Positions 7,701-14,843 of a DNA stretch of 64,000 bases are shown in pieces; the first letter of the stretch is position 1, and each line of letters begins with the position of its first letter. The DNA is taken from positions 62,001 to 126,000 of the forward strand of contig CAJTME010000008.1 in the NCBI GenBank assembly GCA_910577315.1. The letters run 5' to 3'. The DNA comes from an uncultured Muribaculaceae bacterium (GTDB lineage: Bacteria; Bacteroidota; Bacteroidia; Bacteroidales; Muribaculaceae). A program made the position numbers and the translations under genes. The notes beneath the pieces were generated by a model. It was not told the origin of the DNA, did no database searches, and worked only from the letters and a program-made list of their open reading frames with translations.

Positions 7701-9412
7701 TTATGTCAGAATTTGCGACATATCTTCGGTTCTCGGGCAATTTAGTTTGTTGATTTTTGTCCTGAGACGGTTTCTGCGAGAATAGACTGTTTGGGTAGGT
7801 TCATTTAGGATTACGCTTATGGCGCTTACCGATAATCCGGCGGCGGAATAGAGGAAGATAAGGTAGTCAGCATGCGTATGCTTATTGACAGCGGCTTTGA
7901 AATGGCTGACGAGTCCTTTTGTGGCAAGGTCAATCCGCTCGTCCAGTTTTTTTGTGAATCGTGTACTCCTTATATCTTCGAGAATTTTTATAACTTTTCT
8001 ATAAATCCCGGATTTCAGTCTTACTTCATCGTTGGTGTTTATGAGAATTTCATCACATAGCTGGCTGAGTATAGTAAGTTTGCTGTCAAGGGTTGGATCT
8101 ATGTAGTCAGCATGATCGTATACGTTATCGCTGTTTTGCAGATATGTTATTGTGGCATCTTGAGTCTTGATCAAGCGATCTTTGTCTCGGATGAGACGTT
8201 CTCTGTCTTTTACGCATGCTGTGGATTCTTTCAATTTCTTTCTCAATTTCATGGCCTTGTTTAGCAGATCCTTTTTTTCCTTCTCGTCCTTGCCCCTTGC
8301 ATCGAGATATAAGGGAACAGCCAGTGCGGATATTGTGAGTATCAGCAGCAATACGGCCAGTAATACAGCTTTCTGCGCGGAGGCAAGCCGTTCATTGGTG
8401 CTATGTTTTTTGGCGATGAAATCAGCCTCGGCATCGGAAATACCGTGGTTTTGTTGCTGTTTGTGCATTCGGTTGAAGCATTTTTCAGTGACGGCGGCGA
8501 CAGAGTCCATGTCGCCTCCACCCTTTGCCAACAGATATTCGGCGTTTAGTTTCTGTTCTAATTCATCTGAGGTACTGTTGTCGTTCAATGCTTCTGTTCC
8601 CATCTGATAGGCTGTCATTGCGGTGGATAAGTTGCCTTTTAAGGCGAGAGCCTCGGCGAGCAGCAGCAGGTTGGTTGCCGTCGGATTGGAATCGGTCAAT
8701 TCTTGAAATATGCTGACGGCCGCGGTGTATTTTCCCGTCATCATCATACTCCTGCCGATTAAATCGTTGTTGGTCGAGCGAAGGCATTTGTCATTCGTAA
8801 CACCGTTGATAGAATCGGCCAGATGCACGGCATCGCTGTACTTACGCAGATTATACAGGCAGTTCGCCACGTTGTTTAACGCCCAGAGATGGTTTTGCGT
8901 AAGATTTAAGGACTTATATAGGATCGATGCGGACTGGTAGCAGCGAGATGCTTTGTCATATTTATTTTCCGTATCCCACAAATCGCCCATGAGCTCGTGG
9001 GCGATTTGTGGAAGGGATCGTTGAGGGCTGTTGCGAGGTCGAGGGCGGTGAGGGCGGCTGTCATTGCCTCGGAGTAGCGGCGTGCGTTGTCGAGGACGCG
9101 TCCCTGGCAGTAGCGGGCTACCATGAGCCTGGCGGGGTCGGGATGGGATGTGAAGTAGTCGACGGCGATGTTGATGAGCGAGTCGTCGGTGTCGGTGATA
9201 TAGTTGCGGTAGTTGGCGTGGGTGCGCAGCAGGGCATGGAGGGCTGCGCGGCGTCCGCGCAGCGGGGTGGGGTCGATGGAGTCGAGGACGGCTGCGGCCG
9301 AGTCGGGAGCGGTCATCATAAGGGCCTCGGCGCGTGCGAGGCGCCGGTCGGTTTCGGGATCGGCGCAGGCGGCGAGCAGCAGGGCGAATAATATGAGGAG
9401 AAGAGGTCTCAT
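7701..9412 (-). pseudogene. TPR lipoprotein with membrane segment and C-terminal HTH-like domain, split by a -1 frameshift
   Basis: Two overlapping frames together make one protein of about 570 residues. The first (from ATG 9412) has a lipoprotein signal (LLAAC) and the start of a TPR array, up to ALNDPFHK. The frame then moves by -1 near 9007-9010, and the second frame continues with the TPRs (IAHELMGDLWDTENKYDKA and onward). It ends with a transmembrane helix (AVLLAVLLLILTISALAV), a coiled coil and a helix-turn-helix-like end (SVSAISVILNEPTQTVYSRRNRLR). This layout is common in Bacteroides TPR regulators. Without the shift the first frame ends after 168 residues. The break coincides with a perfect 13-bp hairpin. 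The start codon lies 4 nt after a TACCTTTG box. Confidence 0.8.
8977..9010. repeat. perfect 13-bp inverted repeat at the frameshift
   Basis: CACAAATCGCCCA (8977-8989) and its exact complement (8998-9010) flank an 8-base loop that is itself nearly palindromic (GAGCTC). It sits inside the TPR coding sequence exactly where the reading frame changes. Confidence 0.9.
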
Positions 9413-9416
9413 GCGG

Positions 9417-9424
9417 CAAAGGTA
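9417..9424 (-). promoter_or_regulatory. -7 box 4 nt before the TPR gene start
   Basis: TACCTTTG is followed by four bases and then the ATG at 9412. Transcription would start at or next to the start codon, so a leaderless mRNA is predicted. Confidence 0.6.
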
Positions 9425-9460
9425 GTGAAAAATCGGCTATGCGCCCACCGTTGGCGGCAT

Positions 9461-9504
9461 AAAAAAACGGTTGCGGGAGGTTGCTGCATCTCCCGTAACC
9501 GGTT
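9461..9504 (-). terminator. terminator of metK
   Basis: An 11-bp stem with one mismatch or wobble (9469-9479 with 9490-9500) is followed on the minus strand by seven T residues. It lies 56 bases beyond the metK stop codon. Confidence 0.8.
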
Positions 9505-9555
9505 TTGACTTGTGAAAGCTTTTTAAGAGGGCGTTTAACAGCCTCTAATGCCTGC

Positions 9556-10842
9556 TTACAGGCCGAAGGCTTGCTTGACGGGGTCGACCATGTCGAGTTT
9601 TTCCCATGTGAAGAGTTCGACCTCGCGCACGATGGGCTGTTCGCCGAAGGCCTTGAAGGTCTTGGTGACGGTGCGTGGGGTGCGGCCCATGTGGCCGTAA
9701 GTGGCGGTCTCGCGGTAGATGGGGGCGCGGAGCTTGAGACGCGTCTCGATGGAATGGGGGCGCATGTCGAAGATTTCGCTGACGCGGCGCGAGATTTCGC
9801 CGTCGGTCATGTTGACTTTGGCGGTGCCGAAGGTGTTGACGTTGAGGCTGACGGGCTCGGCGACGCCGATGGCGTATGCCACCTGGACGAGGGCGCGCTC
9901 GGCGACGCCGGCTGCGACGAGGTTCTTGGCGATGTGGCGTGCGGCGTAGGCGGCCGAGCGGTCGACCTTCGAGGGGTCTTTGCCCGAGAATGCGCCGCCG
10001 CCGTGGGCGCCGTGGCCGCCGTAGGTGTCGACGATGATCTTGCGGCCCGTGAGGCCGGTGTCGCCGTTGGGGCCGCCGACGACGAACTTGCCGGTGGGGT
10101 TGACCAGCAGGCGCACGTCGCTGCCGATGAGGTGGCGCAGGTTTTCGGGGAGTTTGGCGATGACGCGGGGCAGCAGGATGTCGCGCACGTCGCGGGCGAT
10201 GATTTCCTGCATGCGGGCGTCGGCCTCGGCCTGGGAGAGACCCGACGAGGCAGGGGTGACGAATTCGTCGTGCTGGGTTGAGATGACGATTGTGTCGACG
10301 CGCACGGGGGTGCCCTCGGCGGTGTATTCGACTGTCACCTGGCTCTTGGAGTCGGGGCGCAGGTAGGTCATGTCGACGCCCTCGCGGCGGATGTCGGCCA
10401 GTTCCATGAGCATGGCGTGGCTCAGGGCGAGGGTGAGGGGGATGTAGAGGGGAGTCTCGTCGGTGGCGTAGCCGAACATCATGCCCTGGTCGCCGGCGCC
10501 CTGCTGTTCGGGCTGCTCGCGGTCGACGCCTCGGTTGATGTCGGGGCTCTGCTCGTGGACGGCCAGGAGCACGCCGCACGATGAGCCGTCGAAGCCCAGT
10601 TCAGAGCGGTCGTAGCCGATGGTGCAGGCCACCTCGCGGGCCACGTTCATGATGTCGATATAGGCTTCCGAGCGGATTTCGCCGGCGACGATAATCTGGC
10701 CGGTGGTGACCATTGTCTCGCAGGCCACTTTCGACTGCGGGTCGCGGGCGAGGAATTCGTCGAGGACGGCGTCGGAAATCTGGTCGGCCACCTTGTCGGG
10801 ATGGCCTTCGGATACTGATTCGGATGTGAAGAGATAGTTCAT
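9556..10842 (-). CDS. metK: S-adenosylmethionine synthetase
   Basis: The product makes S-adenosylmethionine from methionine and ATP in the cytoplasm. The 428-residue reading includes the family start MNYLFTSESVSEGHPDK, GAGDQGMMFGYA, and the glycine-rich GGHGAHGGGAFSGKDPSKVDRS loop near residue 270. The frame is open further upstream, but the ATG at 10842 fits the family N-terminus. The promoter and an attenuator-like leader lie between 10843 and 11037. The gene is divergent from the SGNH hydrolase. Confidence 0.96.
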   Translation of the reverse strand: MNYLFTSESVSEGHPDKVADQISDAVLDEFLARDPQSKVACETMVTTGQIIVAGEIRSEAYIDIMNVAREVACTIGYDRSELGFDGSSCGVLLAVHEQSPDINRGVDREQPEQQGAGDQGMMFGYATDETPLYIPLTLALSHAMLMELADIRREGVDMTYLRPDSKSQVTVEYTAEGTPVRVDTIVISTQHDEFVTPASSGLSQAEADARMQEIIARDVRDILLPRVIAKLPENLRHLIGSDVRLLVNPTGKFVVGGPNGDTGLTGRKIIVDTYGGHGAHGGGAFSGKDPSKVDRSAAYAARHIAKNLVAAGVAERALVQVAYAIGVAEPVSLNVNTFGTAKVNMTDGEISRRVSEIFDMRPHSIETRLKLRAPIYRETATYGHMGRTPRTVTKTFKAFGEQPIVREVELFTWEKLDMVDPVKQAFGL

Positions 10843-10865
10843 AGCCAATTGATTTGATGGTGAAT

Positions 10866-11000
10866 AAAAATAAAAAGCCGCGTTCCCCATTGAGGGGGAT
10901 GCGGGCGATTTGGCTATACGCCCCGGGGCGGGGCGAGCAATCATTTTAGCATTTTTTCGTGTGGTTGCAAGCAGCCAAATCTGTCCACATTGTAATTTCG
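10866..11000 (-). promoter_or_regulatory. structured metK leader with attenuator; candidate riboswitch
   Basis: The segment lies between the metK promoter and its start codon, on the same strand. A perfect 9-bp stem (10973-10981 with 10907-10915) closes a 57-nt domain that contains GCTAAAATGATTGC and a GC-rich palindrome (10919-10930). Directly after it comes a GC-rich hairpin (10876-10906) followed by TTTTTATTTTTATT, which is an intrinsic terminator 24 nt ahead of the ATG. The GGCT just before the ATG could pair with the distal P1 strand instead. Control by SAM is suggested by the gene, not shown. I could not assign it to a known SAM riboswitch class. Confidence 0.6.
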
Positions 11001-11004
11001 GCTG

Positions 11005-11037
11005 CAAAGGTACGAAAAACCGTGCGTATGCTCAAAA
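11005..11037 (-). promoter_or_regulatory. metK promoter
   Basis: The -7 TACCTTTG (11005-11012) and -33 TTTTG (11033-11037) are 20 bases apart on the minus strand. Transcription is predicted to start near 10998-11000, about 155 nt before the metK ATG. Confidence 0.75.
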
Positions 11038-11074
11038 ATATAAGATTAAAATTTCATAAACTGGCGGAAAAACG

Positions 11075-11082
11075 TAACTTTG
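11075..11082 (+). promoter_or_regulatory. -7 box for the SGNH hydrolase gene
   Basis: TAACTTTG on the plus strand, 24 bases before the ATG at 11107. It argues against the upstream in-frame ATG at 11080, which would lie inside the box. Confidence 0.6.
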
Positions 11083-11106
11083 CACACCAACAATCCACCG
11101 ACCGCA

Positions 11107-12210
11107 ATGAAAAAACAACTATTGATGATTCTTGCCCTGGCGGGGGCCGCACAGCTCGCGGCGGCCGACGAAGAGCCGTGGCAGCTTGTCGACGCGCAGG
11201 AACTGCGCGTAATCAGCAAGGGATGGGACGACACAGCCCGCCCCTACACCCGCATCCCCGCATGGCTCCAGGACAGCGTGCGCCCCGACCTGTGGGACCG
11301 CGCGCAGTGCTCGAGCGGCATCGCCGTGCGTTTCGCCACCGACTCGAAGCGCATCGGCGTCAACTACCGCCTGCTGTGGGACACCCACATGATACACATG
11401 GCCGACACGGGCCTGAAAGGGACTGACCTCTACACCCTCGAGGGCGACTCGGTGTGGCGCCACGTCAACACCAACCGTCCCTATCTCAAGGACAAGGAGA
11501 ACAAGACCGTCGATTCGCAGTATGTCGAGCGGCTCGACGGCAAGATGCACGAGTACATGATTTACCTGCCGCTGTATGACGGCGTGGAGGAGCTGTACGT
11601 AAAGGTCGATTCCGGCGCGACCATCACCCCGGGACGCCCCGACATAATTGACGCGAAGCGCAAGATCGTGGCCTACGGCACCAGCATCATGCAGGGCGGC
11701 TGCGCCTCGCGCACCGGCATGGCCTCGTCAAACATCCTCAGCCGCGAGCTCAATGCCGAGATTGTCAACCTCGGATTTTCGGGCGAGGGAAAGATGGATT
11801 TCTGCATGGCGAGGGCCATGAGCGCTATTGCGGACGTCGACCTGTTCCTGCTCGACCCGGTGCCGAACTGCACCGAGATGATGTGCGACACGCTCACCTA
11901 TGATTTTGTGAAGATACTGGCCGACGCCCATCCCGACACGCCCATCGTGCTGGTGGAGGGCCCGATATATCCCTACGCCCGCTACGACTCGCATTTCGGC
12001 GAGTATCTGCCGGCCAAGAACGCCGCCCTGGCACGCAATTTCGACCGCCTCGTGGCCGACGGCTACAAGAACGTCTATTATATCGAGAGCGTGGGAATGG
12101 ATGGCGTGGAAGACGACGGCACGGTCGACGGAATCCACCTCACCGACCTCGGCTTCCGCCATTATGCCGACCTGGTGGGGCCCAAGCTGCGGGAAATCCT
12201 GGGCTGGTGA
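11107..12210 (+). CDS. secreted SGNH/GDSL-family hydrolase
   Basis: The 367-residue product has a signal peptide (MKKQLLMILALAGAAQLAAA), an N-terminal beta-sandwich region (about 30-175) and a C-terminal SGNH hydrolase domain. Block I is AYGTSIMQGG (nucleophile Ser193), block II NLGFSGEG, block III DPVPNC and block V DGIHLTDLGF. Such proteins are usually carbohydrate esterases or other ester hydrolases; the substrate cannot be told from sequence. It converges with the TPM gene, whose stop codon is only 9 bases away, with no terminator hairpin between them. Confidence 0.88.
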   Translation: MKKQLLMILALAGAAQLAAADEEPWQLVDAQELRVISKGWDDTARPYTRIPAWLQDSVRPDLWDRAQCSSGIAVRFATDSKRIGVNYRLLWDTHMIHMADTGLKGTDLYTLEGDSVWRHVNTNRPYLKDKENKTVDSQYVERLDGKMHEYMIYLPLYDGVEELYVKVDSGATITPGRPDIIDAKRKIVAYGTSIMQGGCASRTGMASSNILSRELNAEIVNLGFSGEGKMDFCMARAMSAIADVDLFLLDPVPNCTEMMCDTLTYDFVKILADAHPDTPIVLVEGPIYPYARYDSHFGEYLPAKNAALARNFDRLVADGYKNVYYIESVGMDGVEDDGTVDGIHLTDLGFRHYADLVGPKLREILGW

Positions 12211-12219
12211 TGCGTGGCG

Positions 12220-13515
12220 TCACCAGCCGCCGGTGGCACCTCCGCCGCCAGTGTGACCTCCGCCAAATCCGCCTCCGAACGAGCCTCCGCCGAAACCGCC
12301 CCCGTAGCCTCCGCCGCGGCGCGATGCCGCCGCGCCGATGACGGCGCCGGCCGCAACTGCGGCCATTGGGTCGGGCTCTTTGGGGATGTCGTAGTAGCGG
12401 TCGTTGCGGTGATGGCAGTTGAGGCACTCGTATTCCCGCACTCCGCGGCCCTGCGAGCGCGTGGTGGGACGCACCACGATGCGGTCGCGCACGAGGCGTG
12501 CCGTGCGGGCGTGGCAGTTGTCGCATTCGACATAGGGCGAGTTCTGCGACGCATAGGGCAGGATGTCCGTCTCGCCGCACTGGGGGCATAGCCACACGTC
12601 GTAGTCCACCGAGCCGATGCGTTCCTCGAGGTCCTGTGAGGGCGTCAGGTAGTCGTTGTCGTGCACCTCGTCGACCTTCTTCATGCGGGCCGAGCAGTTG
12701 GGACAGTTGCGGGCGTGGTTGCGCCAGTGGTTGAGGCACAGCAGCAGCGGAATGGTCGCTATGGCCGGAATGAACAGCCCGAACAGCGTCAGGGCCAGGT
12801 AGATGTGCTTGAGCTTGACGAGGGTGCGGTATTTGTCATAGTCGTCGCGGTTGCGCACGGCGGCGTATTCCAGCAGGAAAATCAGCAGCATCACCACCGC
12901 CACCATCGAGGCGACGGCCAGGAATATTCCGAAGGGGCTGAGGTCGTCCTCATCGCCGGCGAAATCGGCGTCGGCAGCCGTCGAACGGTATTCCTCGGCA
13001 GCCACGGGGTCGGACAGCAGCGAGGCGACGGTTGCGACGGCGCGCACGGTGCCGGCGTCATAGTCGCCGTCGCGGAACGCGGGCGCCATGACCTCGCGGA
13101 TTATGCGGCCGCAGGTGATGTCGGGCAACACCCCTTCGAGGCCGTAGCCGGGGCGTATGGTGACCTTCCGCTGGTCCTTGACAATCAGAATAAGCAGGCC
13201 GTTGTCCCTGTCGGCCTTGCCGAGGCCCCACAGCTCGAACAGGTCGGTGGCGAACTGCGAGGCGTCGTCGGGGTCCTCGATGTTGTCAACGGCCACAACC
13301 ATGGGTTCGACGGTGAGCGAGCGGCGCAGCGTGTCGAGCGCGGTGTTTATGGCGCCCACGGCCTGCGCCGACAGGATTCCGTCGGGATTGGCCACATAGT
13401 CGCGGCGGTCGGCGCGGTGGACGTCGGGCACGGAGGCCGGGGTGTAGACGCCTGCGGCCGCCGCCAGGCAGGCGACAGCCGTCACGAGCGTCACGGCGAG
13501 GGTGCGGAGGTTCAT
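12220..13515 (-). CDS. TPM-domain membrane protein with zinc-ribbon region and Gly-rich tail
   Basis: The 431-residue product has a signal peptide and a TPM (TLP18.3/Psb32/MOLO-1) domain at about residues 38-175, including DNGLLILIVKDQRKVTIRPGYGLEGVLPD. Two membrane helices follow (about 208-230 and 245-265). A cytoplasmic-side region carries four CxxC pairs (CPNC, CPQC, CDNC, CLNC) that resemble zinc ribbons, and the tail is a glycine-rich GGG[YFS] repeat. TPM proteins of bacteria are membrane-associated and of poorly known role. Its start overlaps the stop of the DUF4919-like gene by 4 bases, so the three genes 14710-12220 form an operon. Confidence 0.85.
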   Translation of the reverse strand: MNLRTLAVTLVTAVACLAAAAGVYTPASVPDVHRADRRDYVANPDGILSAQAVGAINTALDTLRRSLTVEPMVVAVDNIEDPDDASQFATDLFELWGLGKADRDNGLLILIVKDQRKVTIRPGYGLEGVLPDITCGRIIREVMAPAFRDGDYDAGTVRAVATVASLLSDPVAAEEYRSTAADADFAGDEDDLSPFGIFLAVASMVAVVMLLIFLLEYAAVRNRDDYDKYRTLVKLKHIYLALTLFGLFIPAIATIPLLLCLNHWRNHARNCPNCSARMKKVDEVHDNDYLTPSQDLEERIGSVDYDVWLCPQCGETDILPYASQNSPYVECDNCHARTARLVRDRIVVRPTTRSQGRGVREYECLNCHHRNDRYYDIPKEPDPMAAVAAGAVIGAAASRRGGGYGGGFGGGSFGGGFGGGHTGGGGATGGW

Positions 13516-14231
13516 TGTTCCGAGGGGTGTTTGAGGTAATACTGATGGAGGAGCTCGCCGATGTTGAAATAGTAGCCCGCGGGCGACGAGGCGGTTTTGG
13601 GATTGACGAGGATGTAGTCGTAATACGGCGGCTCGAACTTGGCTTCCTTGACGGTGATTCCCGACAGGTTGAGGAAGTCATACTCGTCCTGCGGGTAGAC
13701 CACGGTCCAGGCGTTCTCGGGATCGGCGCCGGTGCCCGACGAGGCTATGACCAGCAGCAGGTGGTTGAGCTTGTTCTGCCATATCTTGGCAAGGTCGAAC
13801 TTGCCGTTCTGCTCGTAGACGAAGATGCGGTTGGTGAGCTGGCGCAGGTTCACGGGATTGTCGGCCAGGCACTCCATGGCGAAGTCGAGAATCTGCTTGC
13901 GCTCGGCGCGCGACCATTCCTTTTTGTTGAACAGCGGGGCGAGGGTGGCCTGCATCTCGGGGTTGACCTGGGGGCGGTAGGGGTCGTAATCCTCCTGAAA
14001 CAGGGTGCCGTAGTAGAAATACTGGAAGTCCTCGTCGGTCATGACGGTGTCGTTGGCCATGAACTGCCGCAGGAGCTTGGGATAGTAATATTTCGAGGTT
14101 TCGTCGGTCGACGCTTTCTGAATGGCCTCGAGGTCGGGTCGTCCGAGCGAGGATTTGACGGCGCGGCGCGCGGCGGCGTCGGGACAGGCGGCGAGAAGGA
14201 TGAGCGAGAGGGCAAAGAGAATGTGTTTCAT
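13512..14231 (-). CDS. DUF4919-like secreted protein or lipoprotein
   Basis: The 239-residue product begins MKHILFALSLILLAAC, a lipoprotein-type signal. A mostly helical domain follows, with YYPKLLRQF, DEDFQYFYYGTLFQEDYDPYRPQ and a C-terminal GYYFNIGELLHQYY, which matches my memory of the Bacteroidetes DUF4919 family. No function is known. The start codon overlaps the preceding membrane-protein stop by one base (TGATG) and the end overlaps the TPM gene by four, so translation of all three is likely coupled. Confidence 0.8.
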   Translation of the reverse strand: MKHILFALSLILLAACPDAAARRAVKSSLGRPDLEAIQKASTDETSKYYYPKLLRQFMANDTVMTDEDFQYFYYGTLFQEDYDPYRPQVNPEMQATLAPLFNKKEWSRAERKQILDFAMECLADNPVNLRQLTNRIFVYEQNGKFDLAKIWQNKLNHLLLVIASSGTGADPENAWTVVYPQDEYDFLNLSGITVKEAKFEPPYYDYILVNPKTASSPAGYYFNIGELLHQYYLKHPSEQ

Positions 14232-14710
14232 CAGCGGAAGAGGGGGAGTTGTGCGAATGTTATGATTACGATGAAGAAAGTCACCATCGCCGGAATTGCG
14301 AGGTCGGCGAAAATTGCGAGGCGCTGGCTGAACGTGGCGTTCATTCGCCCCGCCGGGGTGCGGCGGAAGGCCTCGAAGCCCAGGAAGGCCCCGATTGCGC
14401 CGCCGATGATGAGGGCTGCCATCGAGCCGGCCACGGCGCCGACGACGCTGCCCGCAAGGGCTCCGCCGGCGGTGTAGAGGCGCAGGGCTGTGAGCGGAGG
14501 CCGCGAGCCCAGGTATAGGTTGACGGTCACAATCAGGGCGGCGATTCCCCAGAACCAGTACTGGCCCGTGGGAAAGACAGCCCATCCGAAGGCGGCGGCA
14601 ACCAGCATCGAGACGAAGGCGACAGCCGCTGCCGGCAGACGCCGGCAAAACGCCATGACGACAGCCGCGAGGCTGATTGCGGCGGGTATTATGTAGTAAA
14701 ATGTGGGCAT
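14231..14710 (-). CDS. four- to five-helix inner membrane protein, function unknown
   Basis: The 159-residue product (MPTFYYIIPAAISLAAV...) has hydrophobic helices at about 4-20, 25-45, 50-66, 80-110 (glycine-rich, GSVVGAVAGSMAALIIGGAIGAFLG) and 133-152. The Gly-rich hairpin resembles DUF456-type proteins. An upstream in-frame ATG at 14731 lies inside the promoter -7 box, so the ATG at 14710 is preferred. It is the first gene of the operon with the DUF4919-like and TPM genes. Confidence 0.75.
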   Translation of the reverse strand: MPTFYYIIPAAISLAAVVMAFCRRLPAAAVAFVSMLVAAAFGWAVFPTGQYWFWGIAALIVTVNLYLGSRPPLTALRLYTAGGALAGSVVGAVAGSMAALIIGGAIGAFLGFEAFRRTPAGRMNATFSQRLAIFADLAIPAMVTFFIVIITFAQLPLFR

Positions 14711-14728
14711 AATTGAAACGATTCTTGA

Positions 14729-14736
14729 CAAAGTTA
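14729..14736 (-). promoter_or_regulatory. -7 box for the TPM operon
   Basis: TAACTTTG on the minus strand, 18 bases before the ATG at 14710. The upstream -33 region overlaps the terminator hairpin at 14750-14770. Confidence 0.65.
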
Positions 14737-14749
14737 CAAAAATAAAAAC

Positions 14750-14775
14750 AACCGCAATTTAACTGCGGTTGCTTT
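14750..14775. terminator. bidirectional terminator hairpin between divergent/tandem units
   Basis: AACCGCA and TGCGGTT arms with a short loop, flanked by CTTTTT on the plus strand and GTTTTTATTTTT on the minus strand. It terminates the Na/Pi symporter transcript and overlaps the -33 area of the next promoter. Confidence 0.65.
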
Positions 14776-14808
14776 TTAATATTGTTTAAGTTTAATTGTC
14801 CATCATGA

Positions 14809-14836
14809 ATCGTGCATCGTGCATTGAGCATCGTGC
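14809..14836. repeat. tandem heptamer repeat, four copies
   Basis: Three exact ATCGTGC units and one degenerate ATTGAGC unit in the third place, immediately downstream of the symporter stop codon. Confidence 0.85.
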
Positions 14837-14843
14837 ACCGTAC

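Noticed and set aside
8977..9018. Programmed -1 ribosomal frameshifting in the TPR gene
   Set aside because: A hairpin is present, but no X-XXY-YYZ slippery heptamer lies in the right frame and distance before it; the hairpin includes the shift site itself. A mutation or sequencing error is more likely.
14708..14736. Upstream ATG (14731) as start of the small membrane protein
   Set aside because: The codon overlaps the TAACTTTG promoter box, so it cannot be in the transcript.
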